From contig CM022678.1 of the NCBI GenBank assembly GCA_012295275.1, positions 7,656,099-7,703,242 on the forward strand: 47,144 nt of DNA, given 5' to 3'. The position numbers and the translations under genes are program-made. The notes beneath the pieces were generated by a model, which saw nothing but the letters and a program-made list of their open reading frames with translations, ran no database searches and had not been told where the DNA came from. Numbering within the stretch: position 1 is the first letter of the stretch; every line of letters begins with the position of its first letter. This DNA is from Chrysomallon squamiferum. Taxonomy: Eukaryota > Mollusca > Gastropoda > Neomphalida > Peltospiridae. Below, piece by piece: positions 32,545 to 46,780 of this stretch.

Positions 32545-32647
32545 TGTGACTGTTCTTGTGATGACAGACATACTAAAAGACATGAGACATATGTACAGTA
32601 GCTGTTGTCTGTCGTCTCTGTTGTCTGAAGTGTCTCAGTTTTCACGG
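32545..32647 (+). pseudogene. Possible CAMSAP-like CH-domain exon
   Basis: After CTATTAACAG one frame reads VTVLVMTDILKDMRHMYSSC, CLSSLLSEVSQFSRF. This is about where CAMSAP CH domains have VxDLLKDxxDGxxLAxLI. The match is loose and no clean donor was found, so I hold it only because position and order fit. Confidence 0.4.
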
Positions 32648-32990
32648 TTTGTTAAATAACACATTTTTTTTGTAAATAAAAAGTATGAATCACATGGTAA
32701 CTTTAAATTTAGCATAAAGTAAATTTATGAATCTTAATATCTAGTTAAAAGAGGATGGGGCTTTGGGGCGCTTTTTGATTTTATATTTCATAATCAACAA
32801 AATTCATATTTTATTATTAGGTCTGGGTTTTTTTGTTTTTGGTTTTGAATATAATTTGTACAAATCTCTCTCTCTCTGTCTCTCTGACTGTCTGTTTGTC
32901 TATCAGTTATCACATCCTTTTCATCCTCCTTAACCTCTTTTACTATGTTATTAAATATTAATTGCCTCATTTTGTTTATCTTTTCTTCAG

Positions 32991-33229
32991 ATATATGTTT
33001 GAAAGATGGGTTAGGAATAGCTAATTCTTTACATAATCTACGCCTCACCAAAACATTCTGTGAACGGCATCTTCCATCAACTTTTTCCATTTCACCTACG
33101 AGGATCTCCTGTACACACGAGACAGTATACGAGAAAACCTCTTAGCCTTTCTCACAGAGCTGTTCTTCTGGTTTGAAATGATAAAACTGACAGAGACAGG
33201 ACAGCTGCTGAATGATCAGGAAGCAGAAA
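32991..33229 (+). pseudogene. CAMSAP-like CH-domain exon, frameshifted
   Basis: Acceptor TTTTCTTCAG, donor GTAAGT. Reads (D)ICLKDGLGIANSLHNLRL, TKTFCERHLPS, then after a one-base shift FFHFTYEDLLYTRDSIREN, LLAFLTELFFWFEMIK. This is the second half of the calponin-homology domain of CAMSAP proteins, with their FxxExLxxFCxxxLP and AELFWWFE signatures. The missing base lies in the CATCAACTTTTTCC stretch near 33075-33090. No later CAMSAP exon (coiled coils, CKK) is seen. Confidence 0.82.
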
Positions 33230-33366
33230 GTAAGTTTTGTGAGAGTTTTTAATTACATTGCAAGTCCACAATTGTATTGTATCTTTTTTTAAATGAATTT
33301 ATGAAATTTGTTATTGTCCTGGAAACATTGGGATTTTGTAATATTCAGTTTTAGTGTTTATACTGG
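33230..33366. other. Spacer between CAMSAP-like exon and LINE
   Basis: Presumed intron of the CAMSAP-like relic. The LINE insertion point is not sharply visible. Confidence 0.4.
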
Positions 33367-34444
33367 AGTGGTGTAGCAATACTGATATCAAAAGAATGTC
33401 TTTAGAAGTTTACCTTTAATAGTTGCAACACTGTAGGCAGGATTTTAAAAGTTAATACTAAAATAGATGACGATGAACATAGTTTTATAAGTGGATATGC
33501 ACCAAATAATATTGCAGAAAATCTTTTATTTTTAAATGATTATGTAAATTTGTGGATGTTAAAAATATATTAATGACAGGAGATTTTAATGTAATTTTAG
33601 ATCCTAATTTAGATTTAGGCATTAATAATAAAACTTTCAGTGTGATAAGTAGTGATGAATTACAGTCAGTTATTTATAATTATAATTTAGTTGATATTTG
33701 GTTGAAATCCAGATAAAAAAACAATTTACTAGATCTCAAAATGTTGAAAAAAACTATAAAACAGTCAAAAATTAATTTATTTTTAATTTCTCAAAATTTA
33801 TTACAGTTTATAAGTAATGCATATATATCCTATACTTCAATTAGTGATTACAATTTTTTATCACTTGAAATAGATTTTTCTCGTGTAGAGAGAGATGAAC
33901 GTATTTGGATTTTTAATAATGAATTGTTGAAAGATGAACTTTTTTGTAAAGCTCTTGTTGAAGTAATTAATAATGCTTCTCAGGGTCCTTTGTTGCAGAC
34001 TGAACCTGTTGTTTGGTGGAATAACTTAAAATATAAAACATTTTGCACTAAATAAGAGACAATTAGACAACGAAAAATATTATAATATAAAAAATGCTTT
34101 AAAATGAGAATATCCTAAACTAGTTGTAAATAAGCATCATGATTTGAGTAACATACAAAGAAGAAAAGTTAAAATTAATTTAGAGATTAAGTGTAATGGT
34201 GCTATTTTAAGATCTAAAGCTCAATGGAATTTAGATATGGATAGAAATACGTAATATTTTTCTTAGTTTAGAAAAATCAAAACAGGAATCAAATTCTGTT
34301 AAAAAACTAAAAACAGTAAATGGATTAACTAGAAAAATGGAAGATATATTAGAATATGCTTATGAATTTTATTCAAAATTATTTACACAAGAAAATATAG
34401 ATACTATTAAACAGGAAGAAATAATATATTTAATATCAAATAAA
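33367..34444 (+). mobile_element. LINE, endonuclease and pre-RT region, truncated by gap
   Basis: Reads SGVAILISK at 33367, FISGYAPNN, TGDFNVILD at 33576 (core of an APE-type endonuclease), SDYNFLSLEI in place of the usual SDH, IWIFNNELL, then AQWNLDMDRNT, EYAYEFYSKLF before the gap. This order is that of L1/Tx1-like non-LTR retrotransposons. Stops and frameshifts show it is dead. The reverse transcriptase would lie beyond the N run; whether it exists is unknown. Confidence 0.75.
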
Positions 34445-34644
34445 NNNNNNNNNNNNNNNNNNNNNNNNNNNNNNNNNNNNNNNNNNNNNNNNNNNNNNNN
34501 NNNNNNNNNNNNNNNNNNNNNNNNNNNNNNNNNNNNNNNNNNNNNNNNNNNNNNNNNNNNNNNNNNNNNNNNNNNNNNNNNNNNNNNNNNNNNNNNNNNN
34601 NNNNNNNNNNNNNNNNNNNNNNNNNNNNNNNNNNNNNNNNNNNN
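34445..34644. other. Assembly gap (200 N)
   Basis: Exactly 200 N, a placeholder length. It separates the LINE from the minisatellite, so the true distance is unknown and the ORFs drawn across it are artefacts. Confidence 0.99.
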
Positions 34645-37600
34645 CACACACACACTGATACACAAATGGAGATAAAGATAAAAAAACACGCACAAAGTAT
34701 ACTTACATAGATATACACACAGACACTGATACACATAATGGAGATAAAGATAATACACGCACAAAGTATACTTACATAGATACACACATACACACACTGA
34801 TACACATAATGAGGATAAAATAAAACACGCACAAATCATACTAACATAGACACACACACTCAGTGATACACGTAATGGTGAAAAAGATAAAACACGCACA
34901 AAGTATATTAACATAGATATAAACACACACACACACACAGACACACAGATACACATAATGAAGATAAAGATAAAACACACACAAAGTATACTTACATAGA
35001 TACACACACACACACACACTGATACACACAACAGAGTAAAAGAAAAAACACGCACAAAGTATAGTTACATAAATACACACACAGAAAAACTCATACACAT
35101 AATGGAGATAAAGATACAAATCTCACAAAGTATACTTACATAAATACACACACAGAAACACTGATACACATAATGGAGATAAAGATAAAACACTCACAAA
35201 GTATACTTACTTAGATACACACACACACACACAGACACTGATACACATAATAGAGATAAAGATAAAACTCGCATAAAGAATACTTACATAAATACACACA
35301 CAGAAACACTGATACACATAATGGAGACAAAGACAGAACACGCACAAAGTATAGTTACATAGACACACACACACACACACACTGACACACATAAAGGAGA
35401 TAAAGATAAAAATCACGCACAAAGTATAGTTACAGAGATTTCCACACACAGACACTGATACAAATAATGGAGATAAAGATAAATCACGCACAAAGAATAC
35501 TTACATAGATACACACGCACAAAGTATACATACATAGATACACAGACACTGATACACATAATGGAGATAAAGATAATACACGCACAAAGTATACTTACAT
35601 AGATACACATGCACAAAGTATACTCACATAGATACACACACACAGACACTGATACACATAATAGAGGTAAAGATAAAACACGCACAAAGTATAGTTACAT
35701 AAAGACACACACAGAAACACTGATACACATAATGGAGATAAAGATAAAACAGGAACAAAGTTTACTTACATAGACACACACACACACACACTGATACACT
35801 TAATGGAGATAAAGATAAAACACGAACAAAGTATACTTACATAGATACAAATGCACAAAGTATACTTACATAGAAAAACACACACACTGATACACGAAAT
35901 GGAGATAAAGAAAAAACACGCCCAAAAAAATACTTACATAGGTATACACACAGATACCCTGATACACATAATGGAGATAAAGATAAATCACGCACAAAGT
36001 ATACTTAAATAGATACACACACAGACACTGATACACATAATGGAAATAAAGATAAAAGACGCACATGGTATACTTACATAGATACACACATACACACACT
36101 GATACACATAATGAGGAAAAAGATCAAACACGCACAAATCATACTAACATAGACACACACACTCAGTGATACACGTAATGGTGAAAAAAATAAAAAACAC
36201 GCACAAAGTATACTAACATAGATACACACACACACAGACACTGATACACATAATAATAGATAAAGAAAAAAACACGCACAAAGTATACCGACATAGATAC
36301 ACAAACACACACACACACGTACACTGATAAACATAATAGACATCAAGATAAAACACTCAAAAAGTATACTTACATAGATACAAACACACACACACAGACA
36401 CTGATACACATAATAGAGATAAAGATAAAACACGCATAAACTATAGTTACATAAATACACACAGAGAAACACTGATACACATAATGGAGATAAAGAAAAA
36501 AAACGCACAAAAGTATAGTTACATAGACACAAACACACAAACACACTGATACACATAAAGAGATAAAGATAAAAAACACGCACAAAGTATAGTTACATAG
36601 ATAGACACACACACACACACTGATACACATAATGGAGATAAAGATAATACACTCACACAGTATACTTACATAAATACACACACAGAAACACTGAAACACA
36701 TAATGGAGATAAAGATAAAAAACACTCATAAAGTATACACACACTGATACACATAATAGAGATAAAGATAAAACACGCACAAAGAATAGTTACATAAATA
36801 CACACACAGAAACACTGATACACATAATGGAGATAAAGATAAAACACGCACAAAGTATAGTTACATAGACACACACACACACTGATACACATAAAGGAGA
36901 TAAAGATAAAAATCACGCACAAAGTATACTTACAGAGATTTACACACACAGACACTGATACACATAATGGAGATAAAGATAATACACGGACAAAGTATAC
37001 TTACATAGATACACACGCACAAAGTATACTTACATAGATACACACGCACAAAGTATACTTACATAGATACACACACACACTGATACACATAAAGGAGATA
37101 CAGATAAAAAACATGCACGAAGTATAGTTACATAGATATAGACAGACACACTGATACACACAATGGAGATATAGATAAAAAAAACACGCACAAAGTATAC
37201 ATTACATAGATATACATGCACAAAGTATACTCACATAAATACACACACACACACAGACACTGATACACATAATAGAGATAAAGATAAAACACGCACAAAG
37301 TATAGTTACATAGATATAAACACACAGCAACTGATACACATAATGGAGATAAAGATAATACACGCACAAAGTATACTTACATAGATACACATGCACAAAA
37401 TATACTCACATAGATACACACACACACACAGACACTGATACACATAATAGAGGTAAAGATAAAACACGCACAAAGTATAGTTACATAAAGACACACACAG
37501 AAAAACTGATGCACATAATGGAGATAAAGATAAAACAGGAACAAAGTTTACTTACATAGACACACACACACACACTGATACACATAATGGAGACAAAGAT

Positions 37601-40600
37601 AAAACACGAACAAAGTTTACTTACATAGAAACACACACACACACACTGACACACATAAAGGAGACAAAGATAAAAAACACGCACAAAGTATAGTTACATA
37701 AATACACACACAGAAACACTGATACACATAATGGAGATAAAGATAAAACACTCACAAAGTTTACTTACATAGAAACACACACACACACACTGATACACAT
37801 AATAGAGATCAAGATAAAACACGCACAAAGTATAGTTACATAATTACCCACACAGAAACAGTGATACACATAACGGAGATAAAGATAAAACACTCAAAAA
37901 GTATACTTACTTAAATACACACAAAGAAACACTGATACACATAATGGAAATAAAGATAAAACACGCACAAACTATACTGACATAGCTACAAACACACACA
38001 CACAGACACTGATACACATAATAGAGATAAAGATAAAACACGCATAAACTATAGTTACATAAATACACACACAGAAACACTGATACACATAATGGAGATA
38101 AAGAAAAAACACGCACAAAGTATAGTTACATAGATAGACACACAAACACTGATACACATAATGGAATTAAAGATAAAAAAAACAGGCACAAAGTATAGTT
38201 ACATAGATACAGACACACATACACTGATACACATAAAGAAGATAAAGATAAAAAAACACGCATAAAGTATAGTTACATAGATATACACACACAAACACTG
38301 ATGCACATAATGCAGATAAAGATAATACATTCACACAGTATACTTACATAAATACACACACAGAAACACTGCTACAGATAATGAAGATAAAGATAAAACA
38401 CTCACAAAGTATACTTACATAGATACACACACACACACACAGACACTGATACACATAAAGGAGATAAAGATAAAACACGCACAAAGTATACTTACATAGA
38501 TACACACACACACTGATACACATAAAGGAGATACAGATAAAAAACACGCACAAAGTATAGTTACATAGATATAGACACACACACTGATACACATAATGGA
38601 GATATAGATAAAAGAAACACGCACAAAGTATAGTTACATAGATATACACACACACAACTGATACACATAATGGAGATAAAGATATTACACACAAAAGTGA
38701 TAAACATAAATGGAGATAAAGATAAAAAACACACAAAGTATACTTACATAGATACACACACACAGACACTGATACACATAATGGAGATAAAGATAAAAAA
38801 ACGCACAAAAGTATACTTACATAGATACACACACACAAAGTATACTCACATAGATAGATACACACACACACACACTGATACACATAATGGAGATAAAAGA
38901 TAAAACACGCACAAAGTATAGTTACATAGATATACACACAGAAAACTGATACACATAATGGAGATAAAGATAAAACACGCACAAAGTATAGTTACATAGA
39001 TACACACACACACACACTGATACACATAATGGAGATAAAGATAAAACACGCACAAAGTATACTTACATAGAAACACACACACACACACACACTGATACAC
39101 ATAATGGAGATAAAGATAAAACACGCACAAAGTATAGTTACATAAATACACACACACACACACTGATACACATAATGGAGATAAAGATAAAACACGCACA
39201 AAGTATACTTACATAGAAACACACACACACACACACTGATACACATAATGGAGATAAAGATAAAACACGCACAAAAAGTATAGTTACATAAATACACACA
39301 CACACACACTGATACACATAATGGAGATAAAGATAAAACACGCACAAAGTATACTTACATAGATACACACACACAAACACTGATACACATAATGGAGATA
39401 AAGATAAAACACGCACAAAAACACGCACAAAGTAAAGTATACAACATAGATACACACACAGACACTGATACACATAATGGAGATAAAGATATAAAACACG
39501 CACAAAGTATACTTACATAGATACACACACAGAAACACTGATACACATAATGGAGATAAAGATAAAACACGCACAAAAGTATAGTTACATACATAGACAC
39601 ACACACACACACTGATACACATAATGGAATATAAAGATAAAAAACACACGCACAAAGTATAGTTACATAGATATAGACACACACACACACACTGATACAC
39701 ATGATAAAACACATAATGGAGATACTAAAAGATAAAACACGCACAAAGTATACTTACATAGATACACACACACACACACTGATACACATAATGGAGATAA
39801 AGATAAAACACGCACAAAGTATACTTACATAGATATACACACACAAACACTGCATACACATAATGGAGATAAAAATAAAAAACACGCACAAAAGTATATT
39901 TACATAGATACACACACACACACACTGATACACATAATGGAGATAAAGATAAAACACGCACAAAGTATACTTACATAGATACACACACAGAAACACTGAT
40001 ACACATAAATAATATAAAGAAAAAAACACGCAAAAAGTATAGTTTACATAGATACACACACACAGAAACACTGATACACATAATGGAGATAAAAAATAAA
40101 ACACACGCACAAAGTATAGTTACATAGATAGACACACACACACACACACTGATACACATAAAGGAGATAAAGATAAAAACACGCACAAAGTATAGTTACA
40201 TAGATATACACACACACACTGATACACATAATGGAGATAAAGATAAAAAAACACAAAGTATAGTTACACAAAAGTATAGTTACATAGATATACACACACA
40301 CACACACACTGATACACATAATGGAGATAAAGATAAAAAACACGCACAAAGTATAGTTACACATATATACACACACACACACACACTGATACACATAATG
40401 GAGAAAAAAATAAATAAAACACACAAACAAAGTATACTTATACAACATAAATATACACACAGAAACACTGATACACATAATGGAGATAAAGATAAAACAC
40501 GCACAAAGTATACTTACATAGAAACACACACAAACACACACACACAAAGATAAAAAACAAAATACACATAATAGAGATAAAGATAAAACACGCACAAAGT

Positions 40601-43600
40601 ATACACGCACAAAATAAATACACACACACACAAACACTGATACACATAATGGAGATAAAGATAAAACACGCACAAAGAATACTACATACATAGAATACAC
40701 ACACACACACACACACAGACACTGATACACATAATGGAGATAAAGATAAAACACGCACAAAAATATAGTTACATAAATACACACACAGAAACACTGATAC
40801 ATAATGGAGATAAAGATAAAAAACACTCACAAAGTATACTTACATAAATACACACACACAAACACTGATACACATAATGGAGATAAAGATAAAACACGCA
40901 CAAAGTATACTTACATAGATACACACACACACACACACACACATATACATAAAGGCAGATAAAGATAAAAACACACACAAACAAATAGTTACATAAATGA
41001 TACACACACACACACACTGATACACATAATGGAGATAAAGAAAAAAAACACGCACAAAGTATACTTACATAGATATACACACACACACTGATACACATAA
41101 TGGAGATAAAGATAAAACACGACAAAAAGTATACTTACATAGATACACACACACACACATACACACACACACACAGAATATACACATAATGGAGATAAAG
41201 ATAAAACACGCACAAAGTATAGTTACATAAATACACACACACACACTTACATAGATACACACACACATATACACATAATGGAGATAAAGATAAAAAACAC
41301 AAAAAAGTATAGTTACATAGACACACACACACACACACTGATACACATAAAGGAGATAAAGATAAAAACACGCACAAAGTATAGTTACATAGATACACAC
41401 ACACACACACTGATACACATAATGGAGATAAAGATAAAACACACACAAAAGTATACTTACATAGATACACACACACACACAGATATACATAAACAATAAA
41501 AAAAAAAAAACGCAAAAAAGTATACTTACATAGATATACACACACAAACACTGATACACATAATGGAGATAAAGATAAAACACGCACAAAAATATACTTA
41601 CATAGATACACACACACACACAAACACTGATACACATAATGGAGATAAAGATAAAAAAACACGCACAAAGTATAGTTACATAGATACACACACACACACA
41701 CTGATACACATAATGGAGATAAAGATAAAAAACACGCACAAAGTATATAGTTTACATAGATATACACACACACACTGATACACATAATGGAGATAAAGAT
41801 AAAACACGCACAAAGTATACTTACATAGATACACAACACACACACACACACACACACATACACATAATGAGAGATAAAGATAAAACACGCACAAAGTATA
41901 GTTACATAGATACACACACACAAACACTGATACACATAATGGAGATAAAGATAAAACACGCACAAAAAGTATAGTTACATAGATATACACACACACACAC
42001 TGATACACATAAAGGAGATAAAGATAAAAAAAAAAACGCACAAAAGTATAGTTACATAGATATACACACACACACACTGATACACATAATGGAGATAAAG
42101 ATAAAACACGCACAAAGTATAGTTACATAGATACACACACACACACACACACACTGATACACATAAAGGAGATAAAGATAAAAAACACACACAAAAGTAT
42201 AGTTACATAGATATACACACACACACTGATACACATAATGGAGATAAAGATAAAAAAACACGCACAAAGTATAGTTACATAGATATACACACACACACAC
42301 TGATACACATAATGGAGATAAAGATAAAACACGCACAAAAAGTATAGTTACATAGATATACACACACACACACACACTGATACACATAATGGAGATAAAG
42401 ATAAAAAACACACAAAGTAAAGTATACATTACATAGATATACACACACAGACAACTGATACACATAATGGAGATAAAGATAAAACACGCACAAAAGTATA
42501 CATTACATAGATATACACACACACACACACACATAATGGAGATAAAGATAAAACACAAAAAAAAGACTTACATAGATACACACACACACATATACATACA
42601 TAAATAGATAAAATAAAGATAAACACAAAACATAGTTACATAAATACACACACACAAACACTGATACACATAATGGAGATAAAGATAAAACACACACAAA
42701 GTATAGTTACATAAATACACACACAGAAACACTGATACACATAATGGAGATAAAGATAAAACACGCACAAAGTATACTTACATAGATACACACACACAAA
42801 CACTGATACACATAATGGAGATAAAGATAAAAACACACAAAAAGTATACTTACATAGATATACACACACACACACTGATACACATAATGATAAAGATAAA
42901 ACACGCACAAAGTATATACTTACATAGATACACACACACAAACACACACACACAAATATACACATAATGGAGATAAAGATAAAACACGCACAAAAAGTAT
43001 AGTTACATAGATATACACACACACACACTGATACACATAAAGGAGATAAAGATAAAACACGCACAAAGTATACTTACATAGATATACACACACACACTGA
43101 TACACATAATAATGGAGATAAAGATAAAATAATATATACACACACACCCTGATACACACAAAGTATAGTTACATAGATATACACACACACACACTGATAC
43201 ACATAATGGAGATAAAGATAAAACACGCACAAAGTATACTTACATAGATACACACACACACACACTGATACACATAAAGGAGATAAAGATAAAACACGCA
43301 CAAAGTATACTTACATAGATATACACACACACACACTGATACACATAATGGAGATAAAGATAAAAAACACACTTACATAGATATACACACACACACTGAT
43401 ACACACAATGGAGATAAAGATAAAACACGCACAAAGTATAATTACATTGAAAGACACACACACCCTGATACACATAAAGGAGATAAAGATAATACACGCA
43501 CAAAGTATACTTACATAGATACACACACACACACACACAATACACATAAAGGAGATAAAGATAAAACACGCACAAAGTATAGTTACATAGATACACACAC

Positions 43601-44033
43601 ACACACACACACACACATGAATACACACACACACATACACATAATGGAGATAAAGATAAAACACACAAAAAGTATACTTACATAGATATACACACACAGA
43701 CACTGATACATATAATGGAGATAAAGATAAAACACGCAAAAAGTATACTTACATTGATACACACATACACACTGATACACATAAAGGAGATAAAGATAAA
43801 ACACGCCTAAATTATAGTTACATAGATATACACACACAGACTCTGATACACATAATGGAGATAAAGATAAAACACGCACGAAGGATGCTTACATAGATAC
43901 ACACACACACTGATACACATAAAGGAGATAAAGATAAAACACGCACAAAGTATACTTACATAGATATACACACACAGACACTGATACACATAATGGAGAT
44001 AAAGATAAAACAAGCACGAAGGATGCTTATATA
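34645..44033. repeat. 9.4-kb minisatellite, unit about 71-75 bp
   Basis: Roughly 130 copies of a unit with the landmarks CTGATACACATAATGGAGAT, AAAGATAAAACACGCACAAA, GTATA(C/G)TTACATAGATA, then a variable (CA)n. For example, unit starts at 39017, 39092, 39163 and 39236 give spacings of 75, 71 and 73. Two variants alternate: GTATACTTACA and GTATAGTTACA. The left part (34.6-38.7 kb) is more varied (AGAAACACTG forms, partial units of about 30 bases), the right part more uniform. Not a gene: all minus frames are poor in stops, so the long Cys/Ile/Val ORFs are by-products. Confidence 0.97.
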
Positions 44034-44273
44034 CATGAAGCATTGTTAGTAACATAACCACCAATATTGCATCTACTAGCACACTACGATAACGATCACC
44101 CCAATAACATTATGACTACCACAACGACTGTTGTTTCCAATACCCACCATACTAGTTCCACCACAACTACTGCTACTGTAACCACCATTACTATTACAGC
44201 CACTAATACTATTACTACAACTACTACTACTACTACTACTTGTACCAATATTGCGAATGCTATTTTTGGTGTT

Positions 44274-44330
<57 letters not shown>

Positions 44331-44640
44331 GACACGACTGCTATGACGACTGCACATAACACTAATAAGAAAAACACAGCTGCAAAATGACAGAGAGGGA
44401 AACGTTTTGTTTCTAAAATTATTTACCAGTGTAACCCATGCTAAACACTCAGAAAATAAAATACGAGTATGTTTTATCCGTTTTATTTTTTAGCTAATAA
44501 TTTTACAGTCTGTAATTATTTTTATTTTTATTAGTAGTATTAGTATTAGTATTAATATTAGTGACAATGTAACATTTCAGTTAAAAAAACACATTTTTTG
44601 TATTTTTCAACAGAAAGACTGATTTAATATTTGACCTTTT
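44034..44640. other. Spacer with (ACT)n tracts
   Basis: ACN-rich sequence 44060-44340, including CTA/ACT arrays at about 44214-44240 and 44273-44330. The Thr-rich plus-strand ORF (44067-44390) and the Val/Ser minus-strand ORF come from this bias. Then AT-rich DNA. Confidence 0.55.
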
Positions 44641-44711
44641 AATAATAATAATAATAATAATAATAAACAATAATAATAATAATAATAATAATAAAATAAA
44701 TACAAAACAAC

Positions 44712-44744
<33 letters not shown>

Positions 44745-44790
44745 ACAATTCAAACTAATAATAATAATAATAATAATAATAATTATAATA

Positions 44791-44859
<69 letters not shown>

Positions 44860-44860
44860 T
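44641..44860. repeat. (AAT)n tracts
   Basis: Several AAT arrays with short breaks, the longest 44788-44858. Located beside arm B as the TTA/TTG tract is beside arm A. Confidence 0.9.
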
Positions 44861-45059
44861 CTAATAATAACTGTAACAATAAAGTTTTCTCATCTGTTCT
44901 GTCAAGTACAAAAAACAATGTCTGTCAAGTACAAAACTCTTGAAAGACTGAACTGCTTGGTATCGTGTAATGGTTTGTGGTAAAAACGGATTGAAACATT
45001 TTTTTTATTACATTATTTTTATTAAATATTATTATTGTTAGTAATAGTAATAATAGTAA

Positions 45060-45116
45060 GAGCAGTAGTAGTAGAAGTAGTAGTAGTATAAATTGTATCA
45101 GTAGTAGTAGTAGTAA

Positions 45117-45181
<65 letters not shown>

Positions 45182-45230
45182 TAGTAGTAGTAGTAGTAGT
45201 AGTAATAATAGTAGTAGTAGTAGTATAATA

Positions 45231-45281
<51 letters not shown>

Positions 45282-45355
45282 ACAGTAGTTTAGTAGTAGT
45301 GTGTGTATAGTAGTAGTAGTAGTAGTAGTAAGTAGTAGTAGTAGTAGTAGTATAA
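45060..45355. repeat. (AGT)n tracts in arm B
   Basis: Long AGT arrays broken by AATAGT, AGAAGT and GTGTGTATAG, the counterpart of (ACT)n at 8979-9200. Confidence 0.9.
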
Positions 45356-45428
45356 ATTGTAGCATTGGCAGCGGTGGTTATAAACACGGTCAGATAGGAA
45401 TACAAATTTGAAAATGAGAATGAAGACA

Positions 45429-45554
<126 letters not shown>

Positions 45555-46187
45555 AAAACTACAAAAAAATACGGTTCTGTAAAATGAGACGATCCAAAGG
45601 AAAGACAGGAGATGAAGAGACAAGCTGGAAGGCAGAAAACGGAAGACACAGACACTGATTTCAGACACACAGACATACAGACACACACGCCTACATTCAT
45701 TCGTACTATCCGTGTACGCATTAAACACGCATAACGCATACGGAAATGAAGACAATCGAACAAAACAACAACAATCTCGTAATAAATATTTTACTATATA
45801 CATATTTATTCATTGATTGATTCATTCATTCATTCATTCGATGAAAGAGTGAGTCACGTACGCACACAGACACGTTTCACAAACACAAATGCACACTGAA
45901 CTGAACTGAACGTTACTTACACTCAGGTCGTAGACTACATAATAATAAAACACATACAACATATCAATAAATCAACCTGCGGTTTTGAAAAAAGGTTCAT
46001 GATTAGATTACAGAAAATGGAACGTTTTTTTTTTTAAAACACCAGCTTTTTTGAGAGTTAAATAATTTACAAAACTTATAAATACTTGGTTTAGATTGAC
46101 CGAAAAACGGTTACTTTGATTCTTAAAAAAAAAAAAAAACTAAAACTTACATGTAAATATATAGTGAAACTCATTTCCGATGTCATA

Positions 46188-46395
46188 GTTATTACACAAT
46201 GGACATATTCTATTTTCCAATGATTTTTACATCTTCCCGCTTCAATAGGAAGATTATGATTTGGAAGTTTAAACCGCAACAGTGGGTAGCAGTATTTTCT
46301 GTCTGTAAGTTTGAAATATGTCTGGAATGTGAAATTGTGTTTAAATTGTCTATAATGTGAAGCTTTGTACCAACACACTGACAGAGAGCAACACA
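46188..46395 (-). mobile_element. LINE C-terminal remnant
   Basis: The minus strand reads FQTYFKLTDRKYCYPLLRFK, LPNHNLPIEAGRCKNHWKIE, YVHCVI. The pattern R-F-R-x-S/P-N-H-x-L-x-IE-x-GR followed by C-x2-C is the C-terminal zinc-knuckle-like end of L1/Tx1-like LINEs; here the final Cys motif is degenerate. It ends near where arm B begins. Same clade as the LINE at 33367 is possible, not shown. Confidence 0.5.
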
Positions 46396-46780
46396 CTAAT
46401 GTCCTGACCTGTCCAGTCACAGTAAGACCAGCCCTGTCTCTTATTTCCTACTGACAACACAACAGCATCAACAATTCCACCAACTCTTGACCAGTGGTCA
46501 TCCTGGCCAGCAGTGACCTAGATTGCGGCCGACAAGAGCATCTGCCAGATCGGGAAAAAAGTGACATTCAATTGATGTACTGATCTGTTGCTGCAAAATC
46601 TGATATCTGACTAAGATTCTGCTCAAACAAGATTAGATGGAAGAAGATTAAGCAATAACTCTTATGCAGTGAAGCTAAAATCGAAACAGTATAATTAAAA
46701 ATGTGTGTAGACAGGAAAGAATACATATCTGCTGTTATTGTTATGTATTTCCAGTGAAAGTCTGTACACACACAAATATT
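46396..46780. other. Relic-like, unassigned
   Basis: On the minus strand near 46500-46560 one frame reads CHFFPDLADALVGRNLGHCW before stops, which may be a fragment of a retroelement polyprotein. Not resolved. Confidence 0.25.

Noticed and set aside
32945-33145. The 66-codon plus ORF as a gene
   Set aside because: It starts in the intron and leaves the CAMSAP frame at the missing base; the real exon is 32991-33229.
34337-35055. ORFs crossing the N run
   Set aside because: The 200 N are a gap placeholder; a frame across them has no meaning.
34645-44033. Dozens of Cys/Ile/Val/Tyr-rich ORFs of 60-276 residues on the minus strand
   Set aside because: They are the minisatellite read in different frames. 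The complement of the unit has almost no stop codon, so long ORFs arise by chance. Frames change between units because unit length is not a multiple of three.
34645-44033. Regular direct repeats as a possible CRISPR array
   Set aside because: Units are contiguous and have no unique spacers; the context is a eukaryotic genome.
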